A DNA stretch of 14,107 nucleotides, from the NCBI GenBank assembly GCA_017544125.1, contig JAFYET010000197.1, positions 1 through 14,107 of the forward strand. The letters are read 5' to 3'. Origin of the DNA: Ruminococcus sp. Lineage in GTDB: Bacteria > Bacillota > Clostridia > Oscillospirales > Ruminococcaceae. A program made the position numbers and the translations under genes. Shown here in pieces: positions 1 to 5,776 of the stretch. The notes beneath the pieces are model-generated. The model ran no database searches. It was not told the DNA's origin and saw only the letters and a program-made list of their open reading frames with translations. Position 1 is the stretch's first letter. Each line of letters starts with the position of its first letter.

Positions 1-179
1 AAAGAACTACCTTTGCGCCGTTTTCTGTGAGCTTATTGATAGTGGGGAGTGCTGCTGTTATTCTGTTATCGTTTGTGATAACACCGTCCTTGAGCGGAAC
101 GTTGAAGTCAACTCTGACTAAAACCTTCTTGCCCTTGACATTAAGATCCTCAACTGTTACCTTGTTTAAACCTGCCATG
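1..179 (-). CDS. pgk: Phosphoglycerate kinase, N-terminal part (partial)
   Basis: This is the first 59 residues of phosphoglycerate kinase, which transfers the acyl phosphate of 1,3-bisphosphoglycerate to ADP in cytoplasmic glycolysis. The 3' part lies outside the window. The visible protein begins [20 protein letters not shown] and continues with the family hallmark [12 protein letters not shown], whose Asp and Asn lie in the 3-phosphoglycerate binding region, followed by a [13 protein letters not shown] segment typical of the family. The ATG at 177-179 is preceded by an AGAGGTG ribosome binding site. A sigma-A-like promoter sits about 75 bp upstream, so the gene starts its own transcript. 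Recognition comes from the conserved N-terminal block; nothing looks unusual in the visible part. Confidence 0.95.
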
Positions 180-254
180 ATATGACACCTCTCATTTAAT
201 ATTTCCGATAAACGGATACGTCTTGCTGTTAAATACTTAACAACTCCAAATACT

Positions 255-283
255 ATTATATAATATTTCAGCCGAAAAATCAA
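255..283 (-). promoter_or_regulatory. Sigma-A-type promoter of pgk
   Basis: Read on the minus strand, a TTGATT -35 box (278-283) and a TATAAT -10 box (255-260) are separated by exactly 17 bases. The start of transcription should fall near 248, giving pgk a leader of about 70 nt. The leader contains a small palindrome, GTTAAGTATTTAAC (228-241), of unknown meaning. The rest of 180-317 shows no gene. Confidence 0.75.
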
Positions 284-317
284 GAGTATTTTTTCACTTT
301 TACCAAATTTTCAAAAT

Positions 318-770
318 TCACGCATTTTTATAGCATTTGGCATAGAAGATAACAGCTATGGCGGGCAGAAGTGCGGGCAGCATCTTTTCAGCGCCCATAG
401 GCATAGCAGCACTAATAGCCATATAAAACGGCAAAAGCACAAGATATAAAACATATGTAAGCCCGAGCACAAAGCAGACGATGAACAGCGCCCTTTGCAG
501 CCTGCTCTTATCAAGGAACATAAGAGCCGTAAGCAAAGCAACGGTCACTAAATCTGCGGCAAGCCCTACGGTCAGCAGCGTGACCGATCTGCTCTTGAGA
601 GCAAATGTAAGCGGTGTGGATCTGAAAAGTATATCCTCGGCGGTATGCCACTCACGGGACTGCGTGCCTTTATACATATAAAAGGCATTGAATACAGCCG
701 CAGCCTTTATTATAACAAACAGCACCCACAACAAAAGAGCTGTGCGAAGGCAGCCTTTTCTTATCTCCAT
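318..770 (-). CDS. Small four-helix integral membrane protein, function unknown
   Basis: I do not recognise a named family. The protein is about 150 residues. Four hydrophobic segments are visible: about residues 8-30, 57-85, 90-122 and 128-146. Short charged turns such as KSRLQ and MGAEKM separate some of them. A soluble loop with Trp, His and Arg lies between the first two helices. I place the start at the ATG at 768-770 because it has a perfect GGAGGTGA ribosome binding site and a promoter directly upstream. An in-frame extension to 860 would run back through that promoter and is rejected. It appears monocistronic, convergent with nothing and divergent from the spore coat pair. No catalytic motif was seen, and the role is unknown. 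Confidence 0.7.
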   Translation of the reverse strand: MEIRKGCLRTALLLWVLFVIIKAAAVFNAFYMYKGTQSREWHTAEDILFRSTPLTFALKSRSVTLLTVGLAADLVTVALLTALMFLDKSRLQRALFIVCFVLGLTYVLYLVLLPFYMAISAAMPMGAEKMLPALLPAIAVIFYAKCYKNA

Positions 771-788
771 AACATCACCTCCATGATA

Positions 789-817
789 ATTATACACCCG
801 CCGCCGAGTGAAATCAA
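789..817 (-). promoter_or_regulatory. Sigma-A-type promoter of the small membrane protein gene
   Basis: On the minus strand a TTGATT -35 box (812-817) is followed after 17 bases by TATAAT (789-794). The predicted start of transcription lies only about 12 bases before the ATG, so the GGAGGTGA site is almost at the 5' end of the message. This very short leader supports the internal ATG at 770 as the true start. Confidence 0.75.
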
Positions 818-848
818 GAAAAAAAGCATTACAAATCATTACAGATGA

Positions 849-877
849 ATAATTTGCCAAATGCCGCCCATACTAAT
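849..877 (+). promoter_or_regulatory. Possible mother-cell (sigma-E-like) promoter of the spore coat pair
   Basis: No convincing sigma-A promoter precedes the coat genes. Instead an ATA at 849-851 is followed after 17 bases by CATACTAAT (869-877), which partly matches the sporulation sigma-E pattern (ATA, 16-18 bases, CATACANT). Two positions of the -10 box differ. The fit is imperfect, so the call rests largely on the nature of the downstream genes. Confidence 0.3.
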
Positions 878-905
878 GACATAAACTTTAAGGAGGCGGT
901 TACAA

Positions 906-1085
906 ATGACCGATAAAGAGCTTCTCTATATCGAGGACGTGCTTGGGCACGAAAAATTCATAAGAGAGATGTGTAAGGACGCATCACAGAAGGTGCAGAA
1001 TGAGAGCATCAGGAGTGCGATCAACGACTGCGAGCGCAGGCACGCAGAGCTTTTCACACGCTTTTACGGGCTTCTGAGCGAATAA
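906..1085 (+). CDS. Small spore coat-associated protein (CotF partner)
   Basis: This 59-residue protein is helical and highly charged, beginning MTDKELLYIEDVLGHEKF. It resembles the short proteins often encoded directly before CotF in clostridia, which share a start of the type KEL-x-x-IED-x-LG-x-E and a final helix of the type ERHxELFxRFYGLL. Family knowledge suggests a ferritin-like helical pair associated with the spore coat. The ATG has an AAGGAGG ribosome binding site 9 bases upstream (890-896). The next gene starts 13 bases after the stop codon, so the two are cotranscribed. It has two cysteines (residues 22 and 42), which could matter for cross-linking in a coat layer; that is speculation. 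The assignment is by similarity of pattern only. Confidence 0.75.
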   Translation: MTDKELLYIEDVLGHEKFIREMCKDASQKVQNESIRSAINDCERRHAELFTRFYGLLSE

Positions 1086-1098
1086 GGGGGTATTTAAA

Positions 1099-1356
1099 GT
1101 GAACACACAGCAGACAAACGACCAGACGTTAGCCACAAACATCCTAAACCTTGAAAAAGGCGTATGCGACCTGTATATGCACGGCGCTATCGAGTCAGCC
1201 ACCGACAATGTAAGAGGCGTATTCAGCTCGGGGCTCAGTGAGAGCCTGAATATGCAGAAGAACATCTACGAAACAATGTCCTCAGCAGGAATGTATCAGA
1301 TGTGCAGCGCCCCGCAGCAGAAGATAGACTCTGTAAGGCAGAAGTTCTCGTCGTGA
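1099..1356 (+). CDS. cotF: CotF-family spore coat protein
   Basis: This 85-residue protein belongs to the Coat F family, whose members are structural proteins of the endospore coat made in the mother cell. It shows the family pattern: an N-terminal segment NDQTLATNILNLEKG (residues 7-21), a central helical region, the segment QKNIYETMSSAGMYQ (about 56-70), and a Q-rich end with SVRQKFSS. The start is GTG (1099-1101), preceded by an AAGGGGG ribosome binding site at a good distance. It is the second gene of a two-gene operon with the small partner upstream, and it ends just before a strong bidirectional terminator. The length is close to that of clostridial CotF-like proteins. It implies sporulation genes in this genome. 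Confidence 0.85.
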   Translation: MNTQQTNDQTLATNILNLEKGVCDLYMHGAIESATDNVRGVFSSGLSESLNMQKNIYETMSSAGMYQMCSAPQQKIDSVRQKFSS

Positions 1357-1361
1357 AACGT

Positions 1362-1390
1362 AAAAAGCCACACATAGCGTGTGGCTTTTT
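1362..1390. terminator. Bidirectional intrinsic terminator
   Basis: A perfect 12-bp stem pairs AAAAAGCCACAC (1362-1373) with GTGTGGCTTTTT (1379-1390) around a 5-base loop. It has an A-tract on one side and a T-tract on the other, so it can stop transcription from cotF (plus) and from the lipoprotein gene (minus), which converge here. Confidence 0.9.
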
Positions 1391-1398
1391 CACTGTTA

Positions 1399-2076
1399 TC
1401 ATTTGCTCGAACTGTCCTTTAATTCGGACACATACTCATCACTTGTCTTTTTGTCAACAAGCCTGCCCTCTTCTATGAGGTAGCAGCCTGTGAGATTCTT
1501 GTAGTCTTTATCCTTTTCGCCGTTCCATACCCATATCTGCTTGTGGGTGAACTTGCCGTGCTTATCCTCTGATTTGATAATGTCTGCAAGTGCCTTTACA
1601 GAGCTTTCGACATCAGAGCCGCTCTTATCAGTAAACACCGCCATATAGACCGTGCCGTCAATATCATCGTAATACTCATAGGTAAAGCCCATAGTCGATG
1701 CAAGCTCGTCAGCCGTGGCTTTGAGCTTTTCGTCTATATACCGGCAGTAGCACTTAGCCCAGTCGTCAGTGGTCTTTTCAGCCCAGCCCAGGTCAGCTCC
1801 TTCCATTTCCTTTTTGTATTTCTCGGTGGTGACGTTGAACTTGAACTCACACTCGCTGTCCATAAAAACGTACACTGCCTTGTCGTCAGACTCTTCCTCG
1901 GTCTTGACATACTTGGCTGCGGGCAGCCTTTGCTTCTTTATATAGTCCTTGGCCTCCATAACGGTCTTCAGCTTGACATCGTCCTTTTTCTTGGTTTCCG
2001 CACAGCCGCAGAAAACCGCAGCAAGTGCCGCCAGCATCAGCATGATTACAGAAAACTTAGCAAGAGCAGCCTTCAT
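1399..2076 (-). CDS. Putative secreted lipoprotein, function unknown
   Basis: The 225-residue product starts with a lysine, then a hydrophobic stretch (about residues 8-22) leading to FCGC. Cys25 is the likely lipidation site, although the lipobox is not canonical: Phe at -3 and Cys at -2. The mature part is rich in Lys, Asp, Glu and Tyr and looks like a soluble extracellular domain attached to the membrane. No enzyme motif was recognised. It is the last gene of the pyridoxal kinase-trmL-degV operon: its ATG lies 14 bases after the DegV stop and has an AAAGGAG ribosome binding site. An out-of-frame ATG lies 4 bases upstream. Nothing in the operon explains its role. Confidence 0.75.
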   Translation of the reverse strand: MKAALAKFSVIMLMLAALAAVFCGCAETKKKDDVKLKTVMEAKDYIKKQRLPAAKYVKTEEESDDKAVYVFMDSECEFKFNVTTEKYKKEMEGADLGWAEKTTDDWAKCYCRYIDEKLKATADELASTMGFTYEYYDDIDGTVYMAVFTDKSGSDVESSVKALADIIKSEDKHGKFTHKQIWVWNGEKDKDYKNLTGCYLIEEGRLVDKKTSDEYVSELKDSSSK

Positions 2077-2090
2077 TCATGACATCTCCT

Positions 2091-2963
2091 TTACTTCTTC
2101 TGCGATTTAAAGATAACACCGACCACCTTGGGACCTGCATTTACAGCTATCTCAGCCCCTATGCGGAATATCTCGGCGGGCGGGTAGCCGACCTTCTTGG
2201 TCATTGCAGCTATCATTTCATCGCACACGCTCTTGTCGCTGCCGTATACTACGCAGTAGGGTGTCTTGGGTATCATCTCATTCACCGTCAGGTCAAGTAT
2301 TTTGGGAACGAGTGTCTTGTCTCCCCTTACCTTGGCTTCGGTGGTTATCTGGTTGTGCTGAATGCGTGATACGGGTCTAAGCCCCATTACCTCGCCCACA
2401 AACGCAGCCGCCGCAGGAATCCTGCCCGACTTCTTTGCGTATTTTAAGCTGTACATACCGAAGAAGATAACGCAGTTATCCACCCAGTCGGTTATAAAGT
2501 CAACTATCTCCTGAGCCGAAGCGCCCTTCTGAGCCTTGGCTGCTGCCTGCATAACCGCATAGCCGTAGCCGCCCGTGTAGCTCTTGCCGTCGATGTTGAA
2601 GATGTTCATCTTCTCCTTTATCTCGGGGTGCTTTTCATAGAGCTCTTCCTTGGCGAGCACTGAGTTTGAATATGTAGCCGAGCCCTTTGAATTGATAGAT
2701 ACATATATAACATCGGTATACCCTGCGGCAAATGCCTCTTTGTATTCATCATAGAAATCGAACTTGGTTATCTGCGAGGTGGAGGGTATGCCGTCATACT
2801 CCTCGAGTATCTTATAAAGCCCGTCGCAGTCAAAATCCACCCTTGCGGTGTAGCTCTTCTCGCCCGCTACGAGCTTGAAGTTGAGCACCTTTATGCCGAG
2901 CCTATGCTCGTCCTCTCTTGTTATATCGCTTGCCGAATCGGTCATTATAAGTATCTTTGCCAT
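2091..2963 (-). CDS. DegV family fatty acid-binding protein
   Basis: The 290-residue protein has the layout and length of DegV proteins, which bind a fatty acid and, in some Gram-positives, present it to the fatty acid kinase FakA. It opens with KILIMTDSASDIT (residues 3-15), the usual first strand and ligand loop. It has the STSQIT segment near residue 61, the SGTYS-like GSATYSNS near residue 94, and the signature KKSGRIPAAAAFVG around residues 177-190. A C-terminal domain ends with GPKVVGVIF. A ribosome binding site AAAGGAG precedes the ATG. It is the third gene of a four-gene operon, 25 bases after trmL. No fakA is visible here, so whether it is FakB-like is open. Confidence 0.9.
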   Translation of the reverse strand: MAKILIMTDSASDITREDEHRLGIKVLNFKLVAGEKSYTARVDFDCDGLYKILEEYDGIPSTSQITKFDFYDEYKEAFAAGYTDVIYVSINSKGSATYSNSVLAKEELYEKHPEIKEKMNIFNIDGKSYTGGYGYAVMQAAAKAQKGASAQEIVDFITDWVDNCVIFFGMYSLKYAKKSGRIPAAAAFVGEVMGLRPVSRIQHNQITTEAKVRGDKTLVPKILDLTVNEMIPKTPYCVVYGSDKSVCDEMIAAMTKKVGYPPAEIFRIGAEIAVNAGPKVVGVIFKSQKK

Positions 2964-2988
2964 ATCCGTAACATCTCCTTTAGTTGGT

Positions 2989-3483
2989 TTACCATGTATA
3001 TTGTGTCAGCTTGCCCTCACGCCCGAGGTCGGGGTAATCCCACTGCCTTAGCACCTCATAGGTCGCTATCGCCACCGAGTTTGAGAGGTTAAGGCTTCTG
3101 AGTGCCGGGCGCATGGGTATGCGTGAGCAATAGTCTCTATTTTTGTACAGCAGCTCTTCCGGGAGCCCCTTGTCCTCCCGCCCGAAAACGAGAAAGACGT
3201 TTTTATCTTCGGGGTATTCTATCTGCGAGTGGACGTTTCTGCCCTTGGTGGTGAAGTAGTAATACACGCCCTCGGTCTTTTCAAAGAAATCGTCCAGATT
3301 TTCGTACTCGTGTATCTCCAGCTTATCCCAGTAATCAAGCCCCGCACGCTTTAGGTGCTTATCGTCTATCACAAAGCCGTAGGGCTTTACAAGGTGCAGC
3401 ACTGCGCCCGTCACCGCACAGGTGCGTGAGATATTGCCCGTATTCTGCGGTATCTGCGGCTCGACCAAAACTATATTAAGCAT
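2989..3483 (-). CDS. trmL: tRNA (cytidine(34)-2'-O)-methyltransferase TrmL (SPOUT family)
   Basis: The 164-residue protein methylates the 2'-OH of the wobble nucleotide in certain tRNA-Leu species, using S-adenosylmethionine. The sequence shows the compact SPOUT fold. It starts MLNIVLVEPQIPQNTGNISR, which is typical of TrmL. The knot motifs follow: FLVFGREDKGLPEELL (about residues 97-112) and RSLNLSNSVAIATYEVLRQ (about 129-147). The length fits the family (about 155-165). I chose the ATG at 3481-3483 because it has GAGGTG just upstream; a TTG four codons earlier has no such site. The ribosome binding site overlaps the TGA stop of the kinase gene, which points to translational coupling. Confidence 0.93.
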   Translation of the reverse strand: MLNIVLVEPQIPQNTGNISRTCAVTGAVLHLVKPYGFVIDDKHLKRAGLDYWDKLEIHEYENLDDFFEKTEGVYYYFTTKGRNVHSQIEYPEDKNVFLVFGREDKGLPEELLYKNRDYCSRIPMRPALRSLNLSNSVAIATYEVLRQWDYPDLGREGKLTQYTW

Positions 3484-3491
3484 CTTGCACC

Positions 3492-4349
3492 TCAAAAACT
3501 AACAAAATCATCAAGCACCTGATAGCTCATAAGCCACGGAAGCTGGCGCTCGAACATTATGCCCTCTTCCCAGGGGGTGCCGTAGCTGTATGTGGTCTTG
3601 ATGGAAAGCTCGGTGAAGGAAGCCGCCCTGTTCATAGCTATGGGCAGGCTGTCGCCGCTTAGTATGCCGCCTGCGAGAACGCTTGCAAACATATCCCCCG
3701 AGCCGGAATAGCTCTTTGGCACGTAGTCGTTAGTCACCTTCCAGAATGAGCTGGTAGCCCTGTCGTAGCCCACAGTTGCTATCTCACCGCCGCCGAGAGG
3801 CACGCTGGTTATTACAACTATCTTTGCGCCCTTTTCCGAAAGCCGCACGAGCCATGATTTGACATCGCCGTGGCGCATAGGCGCTGTGGGGTAGCTCTCC
3901 CCCAGCAGGATAGCCGCCTCGGTGAGGTTGGGGGTAATGATATCCGCAACAGCCACAAGCTCACCCATACGCTCACAAAGCGTCTTGGTGTAGGTCTTGT
4001 AGGCACGCCCGTCATCACCCATTACGGGGTCAACTATTTTAAGGGCGTTTTTATATGTCTTGAAGTATTCAAGGCAGTGGTCTATCTGCTCGATAGAGCC
4101 GAGAAAGCCGCTGTATATGCAGTCAAACTCAACGCCCAGCTTTTTGTAATGCTCGAGGGCGGGCAGCATATAATCTGTAAGGTCACGCTTTACAAAATCA
4201 CCGAAGCCCGTGTGCGCCGACAAAACAGATGTGGTAACAGGGCAGACCTGTATGCCCATAGCCGAAAGAATAGGTATTATCACCGTCAGCGAGCAGCGCC
4301 CCACACCCGATATATCCTGTATGGCTGCGACCTTTTTTATCTCATTCAT
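3492..4349 (-). CDS. Pyridoxal/pyridoxamine kinase, PdxY-like (ribokinase superfamily)
   Basis: This 285-residue kinase phosphorylates pyridoxal, pyridoxamine or pyridoxine for salvage of vitamin B6. Visible motifs are the N-terminal AAIQDISGVGRCSL (residues 8-21), VDPVMGDDG (106-114), ITPNLTEA (138-145), and the anion-hole and catalytic signature SGSGDMFASV (215-224) with Asp219 as the base. GSGD replaces the more usual GTGD or GAGD. The start at 4347-4349 has AAAGGA about 10 bases upstream; an in-frame ATG seven codons earlier lacks a ribosome binding site. It is the first gene of the operon and has a consensus promoter. The PLP-dependent decarboxylase at 11047-12225 is a consumer of its product, but the two are not linked in one operon. 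Confidence 0.9.
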   Translation of the reverse strand: MNEIKKVAAIQDISGVGRCSLTVIIPILSAMGIQVCPVTTSVLSAHTGFGDFVKRDLTDYMLPALEHYKKLGVEFDCIYSGFLGSIEQIDHCLEYFKTYKNALKIVDPVMGDDGRAYKTYTKTLCERMGELVAVADIITPNLTEAAILLGESYPTAPMRHGDVKSWLVRLSEKGAKIVVITSVPLGGGEIATVGYDRATSSFWKVTNDYVPKSYSGSGDMFASVLAGGILSGDSLPIAMNRAASFTELSIKTTYSYGTPWEEGIMFERQLPWLMSYQVLDDFVSF

Positions 4350-4386
4350 TAAAACAAGTCCTTTATACATAATATCACATTATATT

Positions 4387-4415
4387 ATTATAACACAATA
4401 CAAAGCCTTTTTCAA
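4387..4415 (-). promoter_or_regulatory. Sigma-A promoter of the kinase-trmL-degV-lipoprotein operon
   Basis: On the minus strand TTGAAA (4410-4415) and TATAAT (4387-4392) are separated by 17 bases. Transcription should start near 4380, about 30 bases before the chosen ATG. No other promoter is seen within the four genes. Confidence 0.8.
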
Positions 4416-4459
4416 TAGGTATTTTAACGGTTTTACAGTGCTATGCGGGCATTATTGAA

Positions 4460-4528
4460 ACAAAAATATAAAAATGTAAACAAAAATATCTCAAAGGTGT
4501 TGCAATTACCAGTAATTTGTAGTATAAT
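4460..4528 (+). promoter_or_regulatory. Sigma-A promoter of the diguanylate cyclase gene with upstream direct repeats
   Basis: TTGCAA (4500-4505) and TATAAT (4523-4528) are spaced by 17 bases. Upstream, the 10-mer ACAAAAATAT occurs twice (4460-4469 and 4480-4489) with a 20-base period, about two helical turns. It could be an A-tract UP element or a regulator site. The 300-base gap between the divergent genes (4350-4652) holds this promoter, the kinase promoter, and the leader that may contain the true start of the cyclase gene. Confidence 0.75.
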
Positions 4529-4652
4529 AGAGATGTATTATGAGTAATTATGACCATTTTACTGAAAGGGGGCGGGCATTATAGGCGGAATACTAAAAAG
4601 AATAAAGTCGATACAGCTGTATTTCCAGAGCAAGGAAGTTCAGGCAGACCTG

Positions 4653-5735
4653 ATGCTCGCTCTTAACGGCAGGCTGTGCCAGCAGTTCATCTATGCGGCG
4701 TGCATACTGATACACGCTGTCATGGCAGTGCTGTTTTACGGGTATGGCGTCGATGCGCTGATGTATTACAACATCGGCTCGGTGGTGTTCTACATAAGTA
4801 TGCTGATAGCTGTAAGCGCTGTCAAGAGCAAGACGCTGTCGCTGATAGACATAGTCATAGGCGAGGTAATGGTATTCTCCATCACGGCGACGGTCGCTGT
4901 GGGGTGGAACTGCGGGTTCTCGCTGTACCTTATGACTATACTGCCGGCACCCTTCTTCATGCCGAATGAAAAGCTGTCATCATCTTTATTCACATCACTG
5001 ACCATTGCGGCGGCGTTTATAAGCGTCACGATATATGCTTCAGACCCCGAGGTAATAACCCACAGGATAGAGAATGAAACACAGATAACAAAAGTCTGCA
5101 TACTAAACGTTGTGGTAACGACGCTGATACTGCTCTATCTCGCTATGATGTATGTAGTATCGCACAAGCTCACAAGAAAGCTGATGAACGAAAAGGCTGA
5201 GGAGCTGAAGATGCTTGCATCTATCGACCCGCTGACACAGCTTTTCAACAGGCGTGCGATGACCGAATACATCAGGCAGGTACACGAGTCAGCCGAGGAA
5301 ACAGGCAGAACATACGCCATAGTGATAGCCGATATCGACAACTTCAAGAAGATAAACGACAACTACGGTCACTCACTCGGCGACGAGGTGCTCAAAAAAG
5401 TAAGCGCCACAATGACCGCCGACATACCCAGCGAGGGCTACATCTGCCGCTGGGGCGGTGAAGAGGTTCTGTTCATTCTCCCCGAGTGCAGGGAGGAGCG
5501 GGCTGCCATAATCAGCGAGCAGATAAGAAGCGACATAAGCCACCTGCGCTTTACCTCAAAGGGCGTAGAATTCAGCGTTTCGATGACATTCGGGCTTGTC
5601 TCGGCTGACTTGCAGAAGGACTACGAAGTGAGCCTCAACCTTGCAGACGACTACCTCTACTGCGGCAAGGAAAACGGCAAGAACATAGTGGTAACAAGAA
5701 AGATATACGAACAGATGAACAAGGCTGCAAACTAA
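4653..5735 (+). CDS. Membrane-bound diguanylate cyclase (GGDEF domain)
   Basis: The protein should make cyclic di-GMP from two GTP at the inner face of the membrane. Residues 10-170 hold about six hydrophobic helices with no recognised sensor family. A linker with charged helix (171-188) leads to a GGDEF domain at about 189-355. Visible motifs are DPLTQLFNRR (192-201), the metal-binding Asp227 in IADIDNF, YGHSLGDEV (238-246) and the signature GGEEV (268-272), an active-type variant. The inhibitory RxxD site that should lie just before the signature reads PSEG, so product inhibition at that site is probably absent. The ATG at 4653 has no well-placed ribosome binding site. An upstream in-frame ATT at 4578 does, and would add 25 residues (see findings). 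It is a single gene ending at a terminator. Confidence 0.92.
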   Translation: MLALNGRLCQQFIYAACILIHAVMAVLFYGYGVDALMYYNIGSVVFYISMLIAVSAVKSKTLSLIDIVIGEVMVFSITATVAVGWNCGFSLYLMTILPAPFFMPNEKLSSSLFTSLTIAAAFISVTIYASDPEVITHRIENETQITKVCILNVVVTTLILLYLAMMYVVSHKLTRKLMNEKAEELKMLASIDPLTQLFNRRAMTEYIRQVHESAEETGRTYAIVIADIDNFKKINDNYGHSLGDEVLKKVSATMTADIPSEGYICRWGGEEVLFILPECREERAAIISEQIRSDISHLRFTSKGVEFSVSMTFGLVSADLQKDYEVSLNLADDYLYCGKENGKNIVVTRKIYEQMNKAAN

Positions 5736-5765
5736 AAATTCCCCCGGAAGCCCGAGGGAATTTTT
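5734..5765. terminator. Bidirectional intrinsic terminator
   Basis: AAAAATTCCC (5734-5743) pairs with GGGAATTTTT (5756-5765). An internal CGG/CCG adds three pairs beyond one mismatch, around an AAGC loop. A- and T-tracts flank both sides, so it serves the cyclase gene (plus) and the large membrane protein gene (minus) that converge here. Confidence 0.88.
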
Positions 5766-5776
5766 TTATTATTCAG

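Noticed and set aside
180..254. Possible riboswitch in the pgk leader
   Set aside because: The leader is about 70 nt with only a 5-bp palindrome and no terminator or known aptamer pattern.
771..860. N-terminal extension of the small membrane protein gene
   Set aside because: The extended frame would pass through a consensus promoter and a GGAGGTGA ribosome binding site that fit the ATG at 770.
3870..4352. Plus-strand open frame of 160 codons opposite the pyridoxal kinase gene
   Set aside because: The opposite strand encodes a clear kinase with all motifs; this frame has low-complexity composition and no start signal.
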